From assembly GCA_002455255.1 (NCBI GenBank), contig DKKL01000013.1:1-6132 (forward strand): 6,132 nucleotides of DNA, given 5' to 3'. This stretch comes from Candidatus Tepidiaquacellales bacterium UBA6667. Lineage in GTDB: Bacteria; Bacteroidota; Ignavibacteria; Tepidaquicellales; Tepidaquicellaceae. Shown here one piece after another: positions 1-5,962 of the stretch (within the stretch, counting starts at the first letter, position 1; each line of letters opens with the position of its first letter). The translations under genes and the position numbers were made by a program. A model generated the notes under the pieces. That model was not told the DNA's origin. It did not search any database and saw only the letters and a list, made by a program, of their open reading frames with translations.

Positions 1-127
1 CTTCGCTGCAAACTCCTCAGAATGACAGGGAGGGGATTCTTCGTCGCAAGCTCCTCAGAATGACAAAAAGGGGGATTCTTCTCCCGACACGTCGGGATCA
101 GAATGACAAAAGACAAACAGAATGACA
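1..127. repeat. Cluster of imperfect extragenic repeat units
   Basis: Three imperfect units lie one after another. Unit 1 (1-27) is cut by the window edge, unit 2 is 35-65 and unit 3 is 74-108. A stub of the shared end, CAGAATGACA, sits at 118-127. Full units begin GATTCTTC and end CAGAATGACA, and G-rich linkers separate them. Units 1 and 2 have similar middles (CGCTGCAAACTCCT and CGTCGCAAGCTCCT). Unit 3 instead carries the palindrome TCCCGAC-AC-GTCGGGA. ATTCT near the start and AGAAT near the end of each full unit are complementary, so each can fold back on itself. This resembles REP/MITE-like intergenic repeats, and similar sequence is familiar from several environmental bacterial genomes (from memory, not searched). 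No open frame of note crosses it. The cluster starts 7 bases past the ispH stop and probably continues left of the window. Confidence 0.75.
65..104 (-). terminator. Candidate intrinsic terminator after ispH, formed by repeat unit 3
   Basis: On the minus strand, about 30 bases past the ispH stop, the transcript would form a hairpin. ATTCT pairs with AGAAT at the base (plus-strand 100-104 and 75-79). An interior mismatch follows, then a 7-bp stem TCCCGAC/GTCGGGA (97-91 and 88-82) with a 2-base gap that would open to a 4-base loop. After the stem come five C and then five T (plus-strand 74-65). The U-run sits a little late and is short, so termination is plausible, not certain. The same bases belong to the repeat cluster, so the repeat may double as the 3' end signal of the operon. 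Confidence 0.4.
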
Positions 128-134
128 TTTGTGG

Positions 135-1361
135 TTAATTAAGGTTTAGGGATGAGAGGACTTGGTCAATGGGTTTTGTGTTTTTATAGAATGATAATAT
201 TTTTTGTAATACCTCGTCAACAATAGAATCCGGGCATGAGGCACCGCTTGTCAGGATAATTTTCACAGGATTTTTTTCAGGTAAAAAGTTTTCTGTTACA
301 TTAAATTTATGATTATGAAAATCGTAATGTGAAATAGTTTTACAATCAAGAATTTTATCAGCAGAACTGATGAAATAAGTCGGAAGATGTTCTTCACAGA
401 GTTCAACAATATGAGAAGTGTTTGAACTGTTATATCCCCCTACAACAATTGCAAGATCAGCAGGCAGTTCGAGGAGTCCATAAGTTGCTCTTTGGTTATC
501 GTGAGTAGCATAGCAGAGAGTGTCGCGAGTGTCAGCGAAATGATTTTTAAGATTTTCAGTTCCGTATTTTTGCTCCATAATATTTTTCAGGTAATCTGCA
601 ATTGCCTGAGTTTCGGATGCAAGCATAGTAGTTTGATTAACCACTCCAATTTTTTCAAGATTAATTAACGGATTAAATCCGACTGATAATCTATCCTTGA
701 AGAAAGTATTAAATTCTTCGAGAGAAATTTTTTCTAAAATAAAATCACCAAGAATTTTTGTTTCATCAATATCCCGAACTATGAGAGTATGTGCATTTTC
801 TTTGCTGTGAGAAAAAGTAGCACGGGTTTCTTCATGTTTGTATTTCCCGTGCAATATAATAGTGTAACCGGTTTTGCCGAGTGATTCAGCCCGATTCCAA
901 ACTTTTTCAACAAAAGGACAAGTGGTATTATATTTAAGAGGGTCAATTCCCTTTTGAGAAAGTTTATTTTCAATTTCAAGAGTAGTACCGAACGCAGGAA
1001 CGATAACGATGTCTTTTGAATTTAGTTCATCCCAATCAATAAGTTGTTTGCCTGAAGTTTCCATAATGAATTTTACACCTCGAGATATGAGGTCATTATT
1101 TACATCAGGGTTATGAATCATTTCACTGAGGAGAAAAATTCTTTTATCAGGATTTTCTTCAACAGCTTTGTATGAAATTTCGATAGCATTTTCCACACCG
1201 TAACAGAAGCCAAAATGTCGGGCAATATAAAATATAACAGGACCAAAATCGAGCACAGTCGGGCTATAATCCTTTTTTCTGGGATCTGATATTTTACGAT
1301 AATTTTTAATTTTAGAAATTACCGGGCTTCTGTAGAATACCGGGATATCAAAAGATTTCAT
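135..1361 (-). CDS. ispH: 4-hydroxy-3-methylbut-2-enyl diphosphate reductase (IspH/LytB), long form
   Basis: IspH catalyses the last step of the MEP pathway in the cytoplasm, reducing HMBPP to IPP and DMAPP with an iron-sulfur cluster. The three expected cluster cysteines are visible: C53 in GFCYGV, C148 in TTCPFV and C283 in DTLCYAT. Substrate-site motifs also fit: EMIHNP (H83), HGKYKHEET (171-179, with the His-Glu pair near 176-178), VNQTTM (241-246), GGYNSSNTSH (308-317) and SGASCPDS (372-379). At 408 aa it is about 90 residues longer than E. coli IspH. It matches the cyanobacterial/plant-like branch, which has the KYKHEET wording, extra internal segments and an N-terminal extension (here about 45 residues before the first conserved block). 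The ATG lies 7 bases past the permease stop with no clear Shine-Dalgarno, so translation probably depends on the upstream gene. It is the last gene of the minus-strand run. Family assignment is secure; placing the start at this ATG is less so. Confidence 0.97.
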   Translation of the reverse strand: MKSFDIPVFYRSPVISKIKNYRKISDPRKKDYSPTVLDFGPVIFYIARHFGFCYGVENAIEISYKAVEENPDKRIFLLSEMIHNPDVNNDLISRGVKFIMETSGKQLIDWDELNSKDIVIVPAFGTTLEIENKLSQKGIDPLKYNTTCPFVEKVWNRAESLGKTGYTIILHGKYKHEETRATFSHSKENAHTLIVRDIDETKILGDFILEKISLEEFNTFFKDRLSVGFNPLINLEKIGVVNQTTMLASETQAIADYLKNIMEQKYGTENLKNHFADTRDTLCYATHDNQRATYGLLELPADLAIVVGGYNSSNTSHIVELCEEHLPTYFISSADKILDCKTISHYDFHNHKFNVTENFLPEKNPVKIILTSGASCPDSIVDEVLQKILSFYKNTKPIDQVLSSLNLN

Positions 1362-1368
1362 AACGCAA

Positions 1369-2160
1369 TTAAGTTATTAATTTTTCCGGAACAAACGATT
1401 GTTCACAAAATTTAAACAAAAAATAATTACAGGTGAAAATAAGAATACCTGCTATAAAAAGAACCAAAGAATTAAGAATAAAAATTCCTGAAATTTGTCC
1501 AATGCCAATAATGATGAGAGGTAAAATAATATATACAATTCTTTGCTGAGCTTGTTGAAAAGTTTTAGCTTTAGCAGAGACAAGCACCATAAACAGAACG
1601 GCGAGCAAAGCAAGAGCAGGAGATAGCCAGAATACGAGAGTAAACCATTTAACAACAGGTATGATAATTTCAACACTTGAAAGAGCTTTGCCAATAAAAA
1701 GGATTATAAAAAAGATAATAAAAGAAACGAAAGTAAAAAGAATAGATGGAATTAAAGCACTTAATACTTTTGCTTTAAAAATTTCACTGACAGAAACAGG
1801 AGTATAGAGAATTGATTCAATAGTTTTATTTTCTTTTTCCCCAACGAAACCGGTACCGGCTATTATGCTTGCACTCATAATCGGTATTAGCAGGAACAAA
1901 GACGGGAAAATAGTATTGAGAGAAAGGTATAAAAATTTTTCTCTTAAATTGAGCGATTGAAATTCTTCAGGCAGCGGAATTTCTTTAAAGTTATCATTTA
2001 CTGAAGCATCACTCATAAAATTAGAAGCGATAATGAATCCGGCAGGCAGTATTACGCAAAAAATTACAGGAAGTATAATAAACGGGAGATAAATAATTTT
2101 ATCACCGAATACAGTTTTAAGATCTTTTTTTATGAATGCTTTATAAATTAAACTTTTCAT
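1369..2160 (-). CDS. ABC-2 type transporter permease
   Basis: This 263-aa membrane protein is the channel half of an ABC exporter in the inner membrane. About six hydrophobic segments are visible, near residues 22-46, 83-106, 132-157, 170-195, 208-228 and 229-251. A charged, likely extracytoplasmic loop lies at about 50-75. The stretch GFVGEKENKTIESILYTPVS (104-123), between segments 2 and 3, is the hallmark amphipathic coupling region of NatB-like ABC-2 permeases. It should contact the ATPase encoded just upstream. The start overlaps the ATPase stop by 4 bases (ATGA), and no Shine-Dalgarno is seen, which points to translational coupling and a fixed subunit ratio. The substrate cannot be read from the sequence; Na+ export, drug export and lipid or peptide export are all known for this broad family. 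Confidence 0.9.
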   Translation of the reverse strand: MKSLIYKAFIKKDLKTVFGDKIIYLPFIILPVIFCVILPAGFIIASNFMSDASVNDNFKEIPLPEEFQSLNLREKFLYLSLNTIFPSLFLLIPIMSASIIAGTGFVGEKENKTIESILYTPVSVSEIFKAKVLSALIPSILFTFVSFIIFFIILFIGKALSSVEIIIPVVKWFTLVFWLSPALALLAVLFMVLVSAKAKTFQQAQQRIVYIILPLIIIGIGQISGIFILNSLVLFIAGILIFTCNYFLFKFCEQSFVPEKLIT

Positions 2161-3038
2161 TTTAATGATCTGATTTTGAAATAAAGTTGTTCGAGATCAA
2201 TTTTAATTTGTTTTGCTTCAAAAATAATCCCTCCGTTTTTTATAACAGTAGAAATAATTTCAGAAGCATCATTATCATTATTAATTTTCAGTTTCAGAAA
2301 CTGAGAACCTGAGTTATCAAGATTTTTTCCTTTAATTTCGAGATAAAGCGAGTCATCAACTTTATTTCTAAGCTCATCAAAAGTGCCATAGGCAATCATA
2401 GAACCGTTATCAATAAAACCATAAAGAGAGCAAATATCCTGTGCATATTTAAGCTGATGAGTACAGAGAAAAACCGTGATGTTTTCCTTTGAAACCTGCT
2501 TCAGAATATATTCATTAACGAGTTTAGAACCTTCAGGGTCAAGACCGGAGGTTGGTTCATCAAGATAGAGAATTTTAGGTTCATTTAAAAAAGCACGCAT
2601 GAGTTTGAGTCGTTTCTTCATTCCGGTGCTGTAAGATTTTACAATTTTATCTTTAGCATTAAAAATATCAAACTCATTAAAGAGATATTCCGCACGACTT
2701 TTCAGATTTTCAGAATCAATTCCGAATAACTGCCCGAAAAAATTTATATTTTCATATCCTGTGAGATAATCATAAAACTCGGCAGTATCAGTAACAACTC
2801 CAGAAATCTTATGAACATTTGAAATATTTTCAGAACTTAAAGGAGAACCATTAATTTCTATATTTCCGGAATCCGGAAAAAGTAAACCGTTTAGTAATCT
2901 TAAAGTTGTAGTTTTACCTGCACCATTTGGACCAAGAAATCCAAAAATTTCTCCTTGAGGAATTACAAAAGAAACATTTTTTACAACCTGATGATTTCCA
3001 AAACTTTTACAAAGTGATTCTGCTTTTATTAATTCCAA
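2157..3038 (-). CDS. ABC transporter ATP-binding protein, NatA-like
   Basis: This 293-aa cytoplasmic ATPase powers the exporter whose permease follows it. Walker A is GPNGAGKTT (36-44) with K42. The signature motif is YSTGMKKRL (136-144), the form usual in NatA-type exporters. Walker B is ILYLDEP (156-162) with D160 and catalytic E161. The D-loop is SGLD (164-167) and the H-loop histidine is H194. The expected Q-loop position reads V-T-D (82-84), so an acid replaces the usual glutamine. Residues about 225-293 form a C-terminal extension beyond the core domain, common in this group. The start is TTG at 3038: AAGGA lies 6 bases upstream of it, and the protein begins in register with the usual beta strand (LIKAESLCKSFG). 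The gene follows the dehydrogenase after 32 bases. Class is secure, substrate unknown. Confidence 0.95.
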   Translation of the reverse strand: MELIKAESLCKSFGNHQVVKNVSFVIPQGEIFGFLGPNGAGKTTTLRLLNGLLFPDSGNIEINGSPLSSENISNVHKISGVVTDTAEFYDYLTGYENINFFGQLFGIDSENLKSRAEYLFNEFDIFNAKDKIVKSYSTGMKKRLKLMRAFLNEPKILYLDEPTSGLDPEGSKLVNEYILKQVSKENITVFLCTHQLKYAQDICSLYGFIDNGSMIAYGTFDELRNKVDDSLYLEIKGKNLDNSGSQFLKLKINNDNDASEIISTVIKNGGIIFEAKQIKIDLEQLYFKIRSLK

Positions 3039-3044
3039 AAATTA

Positions 3045-3049
3045 TCCTT
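3045..3049 (-). promoter_or_regulatory. Shine-Dalgarno site deciding the TTG start of the ABC ATPase
   Basis: The minus strand reads AAGGA, then TAATTT, then TTG. The 6-base spacing is right for ribosome binding. It is the clearest such site in the operon, where most other starts have none, and it supports TTG at 3038 as the real start. Confidence 0.65.
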
Positions 3050-3070
3050 AAATAAAATTAACACAAATTA

Positions 3071-4249
3071 TTATTCGAATGCAGTGATACCCGTAACATC
3101 GTGTCCGAGAATGAGAGTATGCATTTCGTGAGTACCTTCGTAAGTCTTAACTGATTCAATATTATTGAGATGTCTCATAATAGGATATTCATCAAGAATG
3201 CCATTAGCACCGAGCATTTCGCGAGCCATAGAAGCAATAATTTTTGCAATTTCGCAGTTATTTCTTTTTGCGAGAGAAACCTGTTGAGGACGTAGTTTGC
3301 CGGAATCTTTAAGTTGTCCGAGACGGAAATTCAACAATTGAGCTTTAGTAATTTCAGAAATCATATAAGCAAGTTTTTCCTGAGTGATTTGAAAAGCAGC
3401 GATTGGTTTGCCGAACATAATTCTTGATAGAGAATAATTCAAAGCCGTGTTATAACACTCCATAGCCATACCTGTAACACCCCAAGCTATACCGTATCGG
3501 GCTTGAGTAAGGCAAGAGAGCGGAGACTTTAGCCCTTTAGAAAGCGGCATAATATTTTCTTCGGGGATTAGGCAATCTTCAAAAACCAGTTCAGAAGTTA
3601 TGGAAGCTCTGAGAGAGAGTTTACCTTTCATTTCAGGAGCAGAGAAACCTTTGGTACCTTTTTCAACAAGGAAACCACGAACTTCCCCATCGAGTTTAGC
3701 CCAAACGACAGCAACATCAGCGATGGTACCATTAGTAATCCACATTTTAGCACCGTTAAGAAGAAATCCATCGGAAACCTTTTCAGCTTTAGTAATCATT
3801 CCACCCGGATTACTTCCGAAGTCAGGTTCAGTTAAACCGAAGCATCCGATAGCTTCAGCGGATGCGAGTTTTGGCAACCATTTCTTTTTTTGAACTTCGC
3901 TACCAAAGGCAAAAATCGGATACATCACGAGAGAAGACTGTACAGATGCAAAACTACGCACACCTGAATCCCCTCTTTCGAGCTCCTGCATAATAAGACC
4001 ATAAGAAATATTATTGACACCCATACCTCCGTATTCAGAGGGGAGAGTAGGACCGAAGACACCGATAGCAGCCATTTTAGGGACGAGCTCCATCGGGAAT
4101 TTCATTTCCTGATTATATTTTTCGATAATGGGCAATACATCATTATTAACAAAATCGCGAACAGTATCGCGTATAGCTTTTTCTTCATCAGAAAGAAGAT
4201 CATCAATTAGGTAATAGTCAGGAGATTTCGAATTGCTTAAGTTTGACAT
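3071..4249 (-). CDS. Acyl-CoA dehydrogenase, glutaryl-CoA dehydrogenase type
   Basis: This is a 392-aa cytoplasmic FAD enzyme of the acyl-CoA dehydrogenase fold: an N-terminal helical part to about 130, a middle beta domain at about 135-235, and a C-terminal helical domain. The middle domain has GCFGLTEPDFGSNPGG and KMWITNG, the FAD and substrate contacts. The catalytic base is E371 in TYEGTHEMH. The closest family I recognise is glutaryl-CoA dehydrogenase, which oxidises and usually decarboxylates glutaryl-CoA to crotonyl-CoA in lysine, tryptophan or aromatic acid breakdown. Support comes from DSGVRSFASVQSS (94-106), whose R98 and S99 match the residues that hold the glutaryl carboxylate in human GCDH (R94, S95). 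E91 and Y370 match human E87 and Y369, recalled as markers of decarboxylating enzymes. The YGIAWGVTGMA block and the ending ILGHDVTGITAF also fit. The ATG lies 15 bases past the hflX stop with no clear Shine-Dalgarno. No electron-transfer flavoprotein or crotonase gene is adjacent, so the pathway role is inferred from the active site alone. Confidence 0.9.
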   Translation of the reverse strand: MSNLSNSKSPDYYLIDDLLSDEEKAIRDTVRDFVNNDVLPIIEKYNQEMKFPMELVPKMAAIGVFGPTLPSEYGGMGVNNISYGLIMQELERGDSGVRSFASVQSSLVMYPIFAFGSEVQKKKWLPKLASAEAIGCFGLTEPDFGSNPGGMITKAEKVSDGFLLNGAKMWITNGTIADVAVVWAKLDGEVRGFLVEKGTKGFSAPEMKGKLSLRASITSELVFEDCLIPEENIMPLSKGLKSPLSCLTQARYGIAWGVTGMAMECYNTALNYSLSRIMFGKPIAAFQITQEKLAYMISEITKAQLLNFRLGQLKDSGKLRPQQVSLAKRNNCEIAKIIASMAREMLGANGILDEYPIMRHLNNIESVKTYEGTHEMHTLILGHDVTGITAFE

Positions 4250-4264
4250 ATAAAATTAAAAATT

Positions 4265-5563
4265 TTAGTTTATAAGGTTAAAGGTTTTTTCGAGTTTGTT
4301 ATAATTTTTTTGATTGGTATTAATTTTAACTTTGATAGAATTTTTAAGATATTTAACATCTTTGACTTCTGCGATATTATATAAATCGCTAAGTGATTTA
4401 TAATCACCTGCTTTAAGTTTTACAATTTTTTCAACATTATCAAAAGTTAATTTTTTGATTACGGCATCAATGAGAGAGTTTAGATTCATTCCTTTTTCGG
4501 CAGAGACAAAAACTGAACCGGGATAAATAGATTTGAGATCTTTGATAAGTTTTTTATCTTCAAGTTTATCAACTTTATTAAAAACATTGATGATAATTTT
4601 TTCGTCCGCTTTAAGTTCTTTGAGAGTTTCCATCACAACTTTCATTTGTTCATTGAAGTTCGGGTTTGAGACATCAATAGTGTGGAGTAGAATATCAGAC
4701 TCGACAACTTCCGCTAGAGTTGATTTAAAAGATTCAACAAGTGAGTGAGGAAGATTTCTAATGAAACCGACAGTATCAGAGATGAGAATTTTTTTCGGAA
4801 ATCTTGAAATAATTTCATTAGTTTTTTTGTCTTTCACATTTAGAACGCGTGTGGAAGTATCAAGAGTAGCAAATAGTTTATCTTTTACATAGACATCGGA
4901 ATCAGTGAGAGCGTTGATTAGGGTTGACTTGCCGACATTAGTATAGCCAACGAGAGAGACTCTGTAATAATTTTCTCTTTCAGACGATTGAGTTTTTCTC
5001 TGAGCTTCGAGTTTAGTTAGTTTTTCTTTTAGAGCAGAAATTCTTTTATCAATTAATCTTCTGTCAGTTTCAATTTGCGTTTCACCGGGACCTTTAGTAC
5101 CAATTCCCCCGAACTGTTTGGATAAGTGAGTCCATTGTCTTGTTAATCGTGGTCTTAGATATTCGAGCTGAGCGAGTTCCACCTGAAGTTTTGCCTGAGA
5201 AGTTTTTGCATTAGAGGCGAAGATATCAAGGATGAGATTAGTTTTATCAAGGACTTTACATTTGAGTTCGTTTTCGAGATTTCTAAAGTGTGTGAAGCCC
5301 AGTTCATTTTCAAAAATAACAAGACTGATATGATTATTTTTGACATACTCAGCAATTTCCTGCACTTTACCTTTACCGATGAGGTAACGAATGTCATAGT
5401 AACTATTTTGCTGAAAATAAGATTTAACGACTACAGCCCCGGCAGTTTCCGCGAGAAGTTTGAGTTCATCGAGCGAATCTTCGGAGAGGATATGTTTATC
5501 GTGAAATTTATTAGAGTAGCAAACTAAGACGGCTCTTTCTTTTTCTTTTTTATTTTCGATCAA
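4265..5563 (-). CDS. hflX: GTPase HflX
   Basis: HflX is a GTPase that binds the 50S subunit and splits stalled or hibernating ribosomes under stress. In this 432-aa protein the N-terminal domain (about 10-190) ends in the glycine-rich family hallmark GGIGTKGPGETQIETDRR (152-169), followed by a coiled-coil-prone helix (about 170-195). The G domain shows G1 GYTNVGKST (206-214), a G2 threonine in FATLDTSTR (231-239), G3 DTVG (263-266), G4 NKVD (329-332) and G5 SAEKG (354-358). A small C-terminal domain follows (about 375-432). The start is taken as TTG at 5563: an in-frame stop lies only two codons upstream and no ATG precedes the conserved ERAVLVCYS strand. No Shine-Dalgarno is visible. It is the first gene of the minus-strand run and so the likely head of the operon. 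Confidence 0.96.
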   Translation of the reverse strand: MIENKKEKERAVLVCYSNKFHDKHILSEDSLDELKLLAETAGAVVVKSYFQQNSYYDIRYLIGKGKVQEIAEYVKNNHISLVIFENELGFTHFRNLENELKCKVLDKTNLILDIFASNAKTSQAKLQVELAQLEYLRPRLTRQWTHLSKQFGGIGTKGPGETQIETDRRLIDKRISALKEKLTKLEAQRKTQSSERENYYRVSLVGYTNVGKSTLINALTDSDVYVKDKLFATLDTSTRVLNVKDKKTNEIISRFPKKILISDTVGFIRNLPHSLVESFKSTLAEVVESDILLHTIDVSNPNFNEQMKVVMETLKELKADEKIIINVFNKVDKLEDKKLIKDLKSIYPGSVFVSAEKGMNLNSLIDAVIKKLTFDNVEKIVKLKAGDYKSLSDLYNIAEVKDVKYLKNSIKVKINTNQKNYNKLEKTFNLIN

Positions 5564-5581
5564 ATTTTAAGCGAATCAATA

Positions 5582-5587
5582 ATTATA
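5582..5587 (-). promoter_or_regulatory. Possible -10 box of the hflX operon promoter
   Basis: The minus strand reads TATAAT, ending 18 bases before the hflX TTG start. That would give a very short leader. At the usual spacing the -35 region is poor (TCGTTT with a 17-base spacer). The local sequence is so A/T-rich that a TATAAT by chance is quite likely. No convincing Bacteroidota-type TAnnTTTG box was found instead. Confidence 0.25.
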
Positions 5588-5593
5588 ATAAGT

Positions 5594-5842
5594 GAAAATA
5601 CCGAAAACGATTCCGAAGTTAAAGACAGAAAAAGGGTTTATGGAGAGGGTGAAAATTTTATTTTGGTAAGAAATGGTAAAGAAACGGTCAAGTTTTGGTA
5701 TAGTTTTAGGGAAAGGATTTGGGAGTATGGGAAAGAACGGTTTGGTGCTTATTAAGCCCATATAAAAATATGGGTATGGATTGAGAATATCAAGGTAAAT
5801 GAAAATGGATGTTGGGTTGTGATTTATAGAAAAATATATTAA
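5594..5842 (+). pseudogene. Possible decayed gene remnant, no start and one internal stop
   Basis: One plus-strand frame is open from 5528, just after a stop inside the antisense of hflX, to a TAA at 5753-5755. It has no ATG, GTG or TTG. Its last 53 codons (from 5594) look like real protein: charged and aromatic residues in balance, with pieces such as RVYGEGENFILVRNGKE and KFWYSFRERIWEYGKERFG. After the TAA the same frame continues for 28 codons (for example IENIKVNENGCWVVIYRK) to a second TAA at 5840-5842. This would fit a gene that lost its 5' end and gained a stop, perhaps accessory DNA linked to the Rhs fragment to the right. I do not recognise the family. It may also be chance, because a different frame on the opposite strand is open over much of the same bases. 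Confidence 0.25.
5757..5774. repeat. Short perfect inverted repeat after the remnant's first stop
   Basis: CCCATAT, AAAA and ATATGGG form a perfect 7-bp stem with a 4-base loop, starting 1 base after the TAA at 5753-5755. A flanking G and T could add a wobble pair. No T-run follows on either strand, so it is not a typical intrinsic terminator, but its place right after a stop fits a weak 3' end structure. Confidence 0.45.
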
Positions 5843-5845
5843 ACT

Positions 5846-5871
5846 CAGGAGTCCTCTGCGAGAGACTCCTG
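5846..5871. repeat. GC-rich hairpin between the remnant and the Rhs fragment
   Basis: CAGGAGTC pairs perfectly with GACTCCTG (8 bp). Inside, TCT-GCG-AGA can add 3 bp after a one-base bulge. The block 5846-5880 is clearly more GC-rich than its surroundings. It also holds an imperfect direct repeat (CTGCGAGAG and CTGCGGGAGAG) and an alternative stem CTCC-TGCG-GGAG (5866-5877) that would compete with the main one. No clean T-run follows on the plus strand. On the minus strand the sequence after it is T-rich but broken (GTTTAATATATTTTTC). It may be a dispersed repeat or a terminator for the remnant. Confidence 0.5.
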
Positions 5872-5962
5872 CGGGAGAGGGAAGATTTAGTTAATTTATA
5901 TTGGTCTTGATATTTTGAATCATTTTACAAAGTTTATTAATAATAAGAAACATGGTGAGAAG

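Larger units (their letters stand above)
5564..5962. other. Gap of about 400 bases without a confident gene
   Basis: This stretch separates the leftward hflX operon from the rightward Rhs fragment. It should hold the promoter of the hflX run. It also contains a start-less, interrupted plus-strand frame (5594-5842), an A/T-rich hairpin just after that frame's first stop, and a GC-rich hairpin at 5846-5871. Bases 5872-5962 show nothing clear except that the Rhs frame stays open back to 5891. No tRNA, CRISPR or complete transposon is visible. Confidence 0.6.

Noticed and set aside
1..127. CRISPR array
   Set aside because: The units are imperfect, the repeats and spacers do not have constant lengths, and there are no adjacent cas genes. 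An extragenic repeat family fits better.
3600..3893. A 97-codon plus-strand frame inside the dehydrogenase gene
   Set aside because: It lies wholly antisense to a strongly supported conserved enzyme and has no family motif; it is a shadow of that gene.
4251..4267. Perfect inverted repeat TAAAATT-AAA-AATTTTA between hflX and the dehydrogenase
   Set aside because: The stem is made only of A-T pairs, sits in a 15-base intergenic gap and overlaps the hflX stop codon. Such stems arise easily by chance in A/T-rich sequence and would be weak, so it is not called a terminator.
5576..5761. A 61-codon minus-strand frame upstream of hflX, beginning at ATG 5761
   Set aside because: Composition is rich in F, P, I and N with no recognisable motif. 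There is no Shine-Dalgarno, and the opposite strand reads more like protein. It is probably chance in A/T-rich DNA, though a small leader gene cannot be excluded.
5891..5962. Extending the Rhs CDS upstream of ATG 5963
   Set aside because: The frame is open back to the TAG at 5888-5890, but those 24 codons show no Rhs repeat. The TTA-ATT-TAT opening offers no better start than the ATG with the adjacent GGTGAG.
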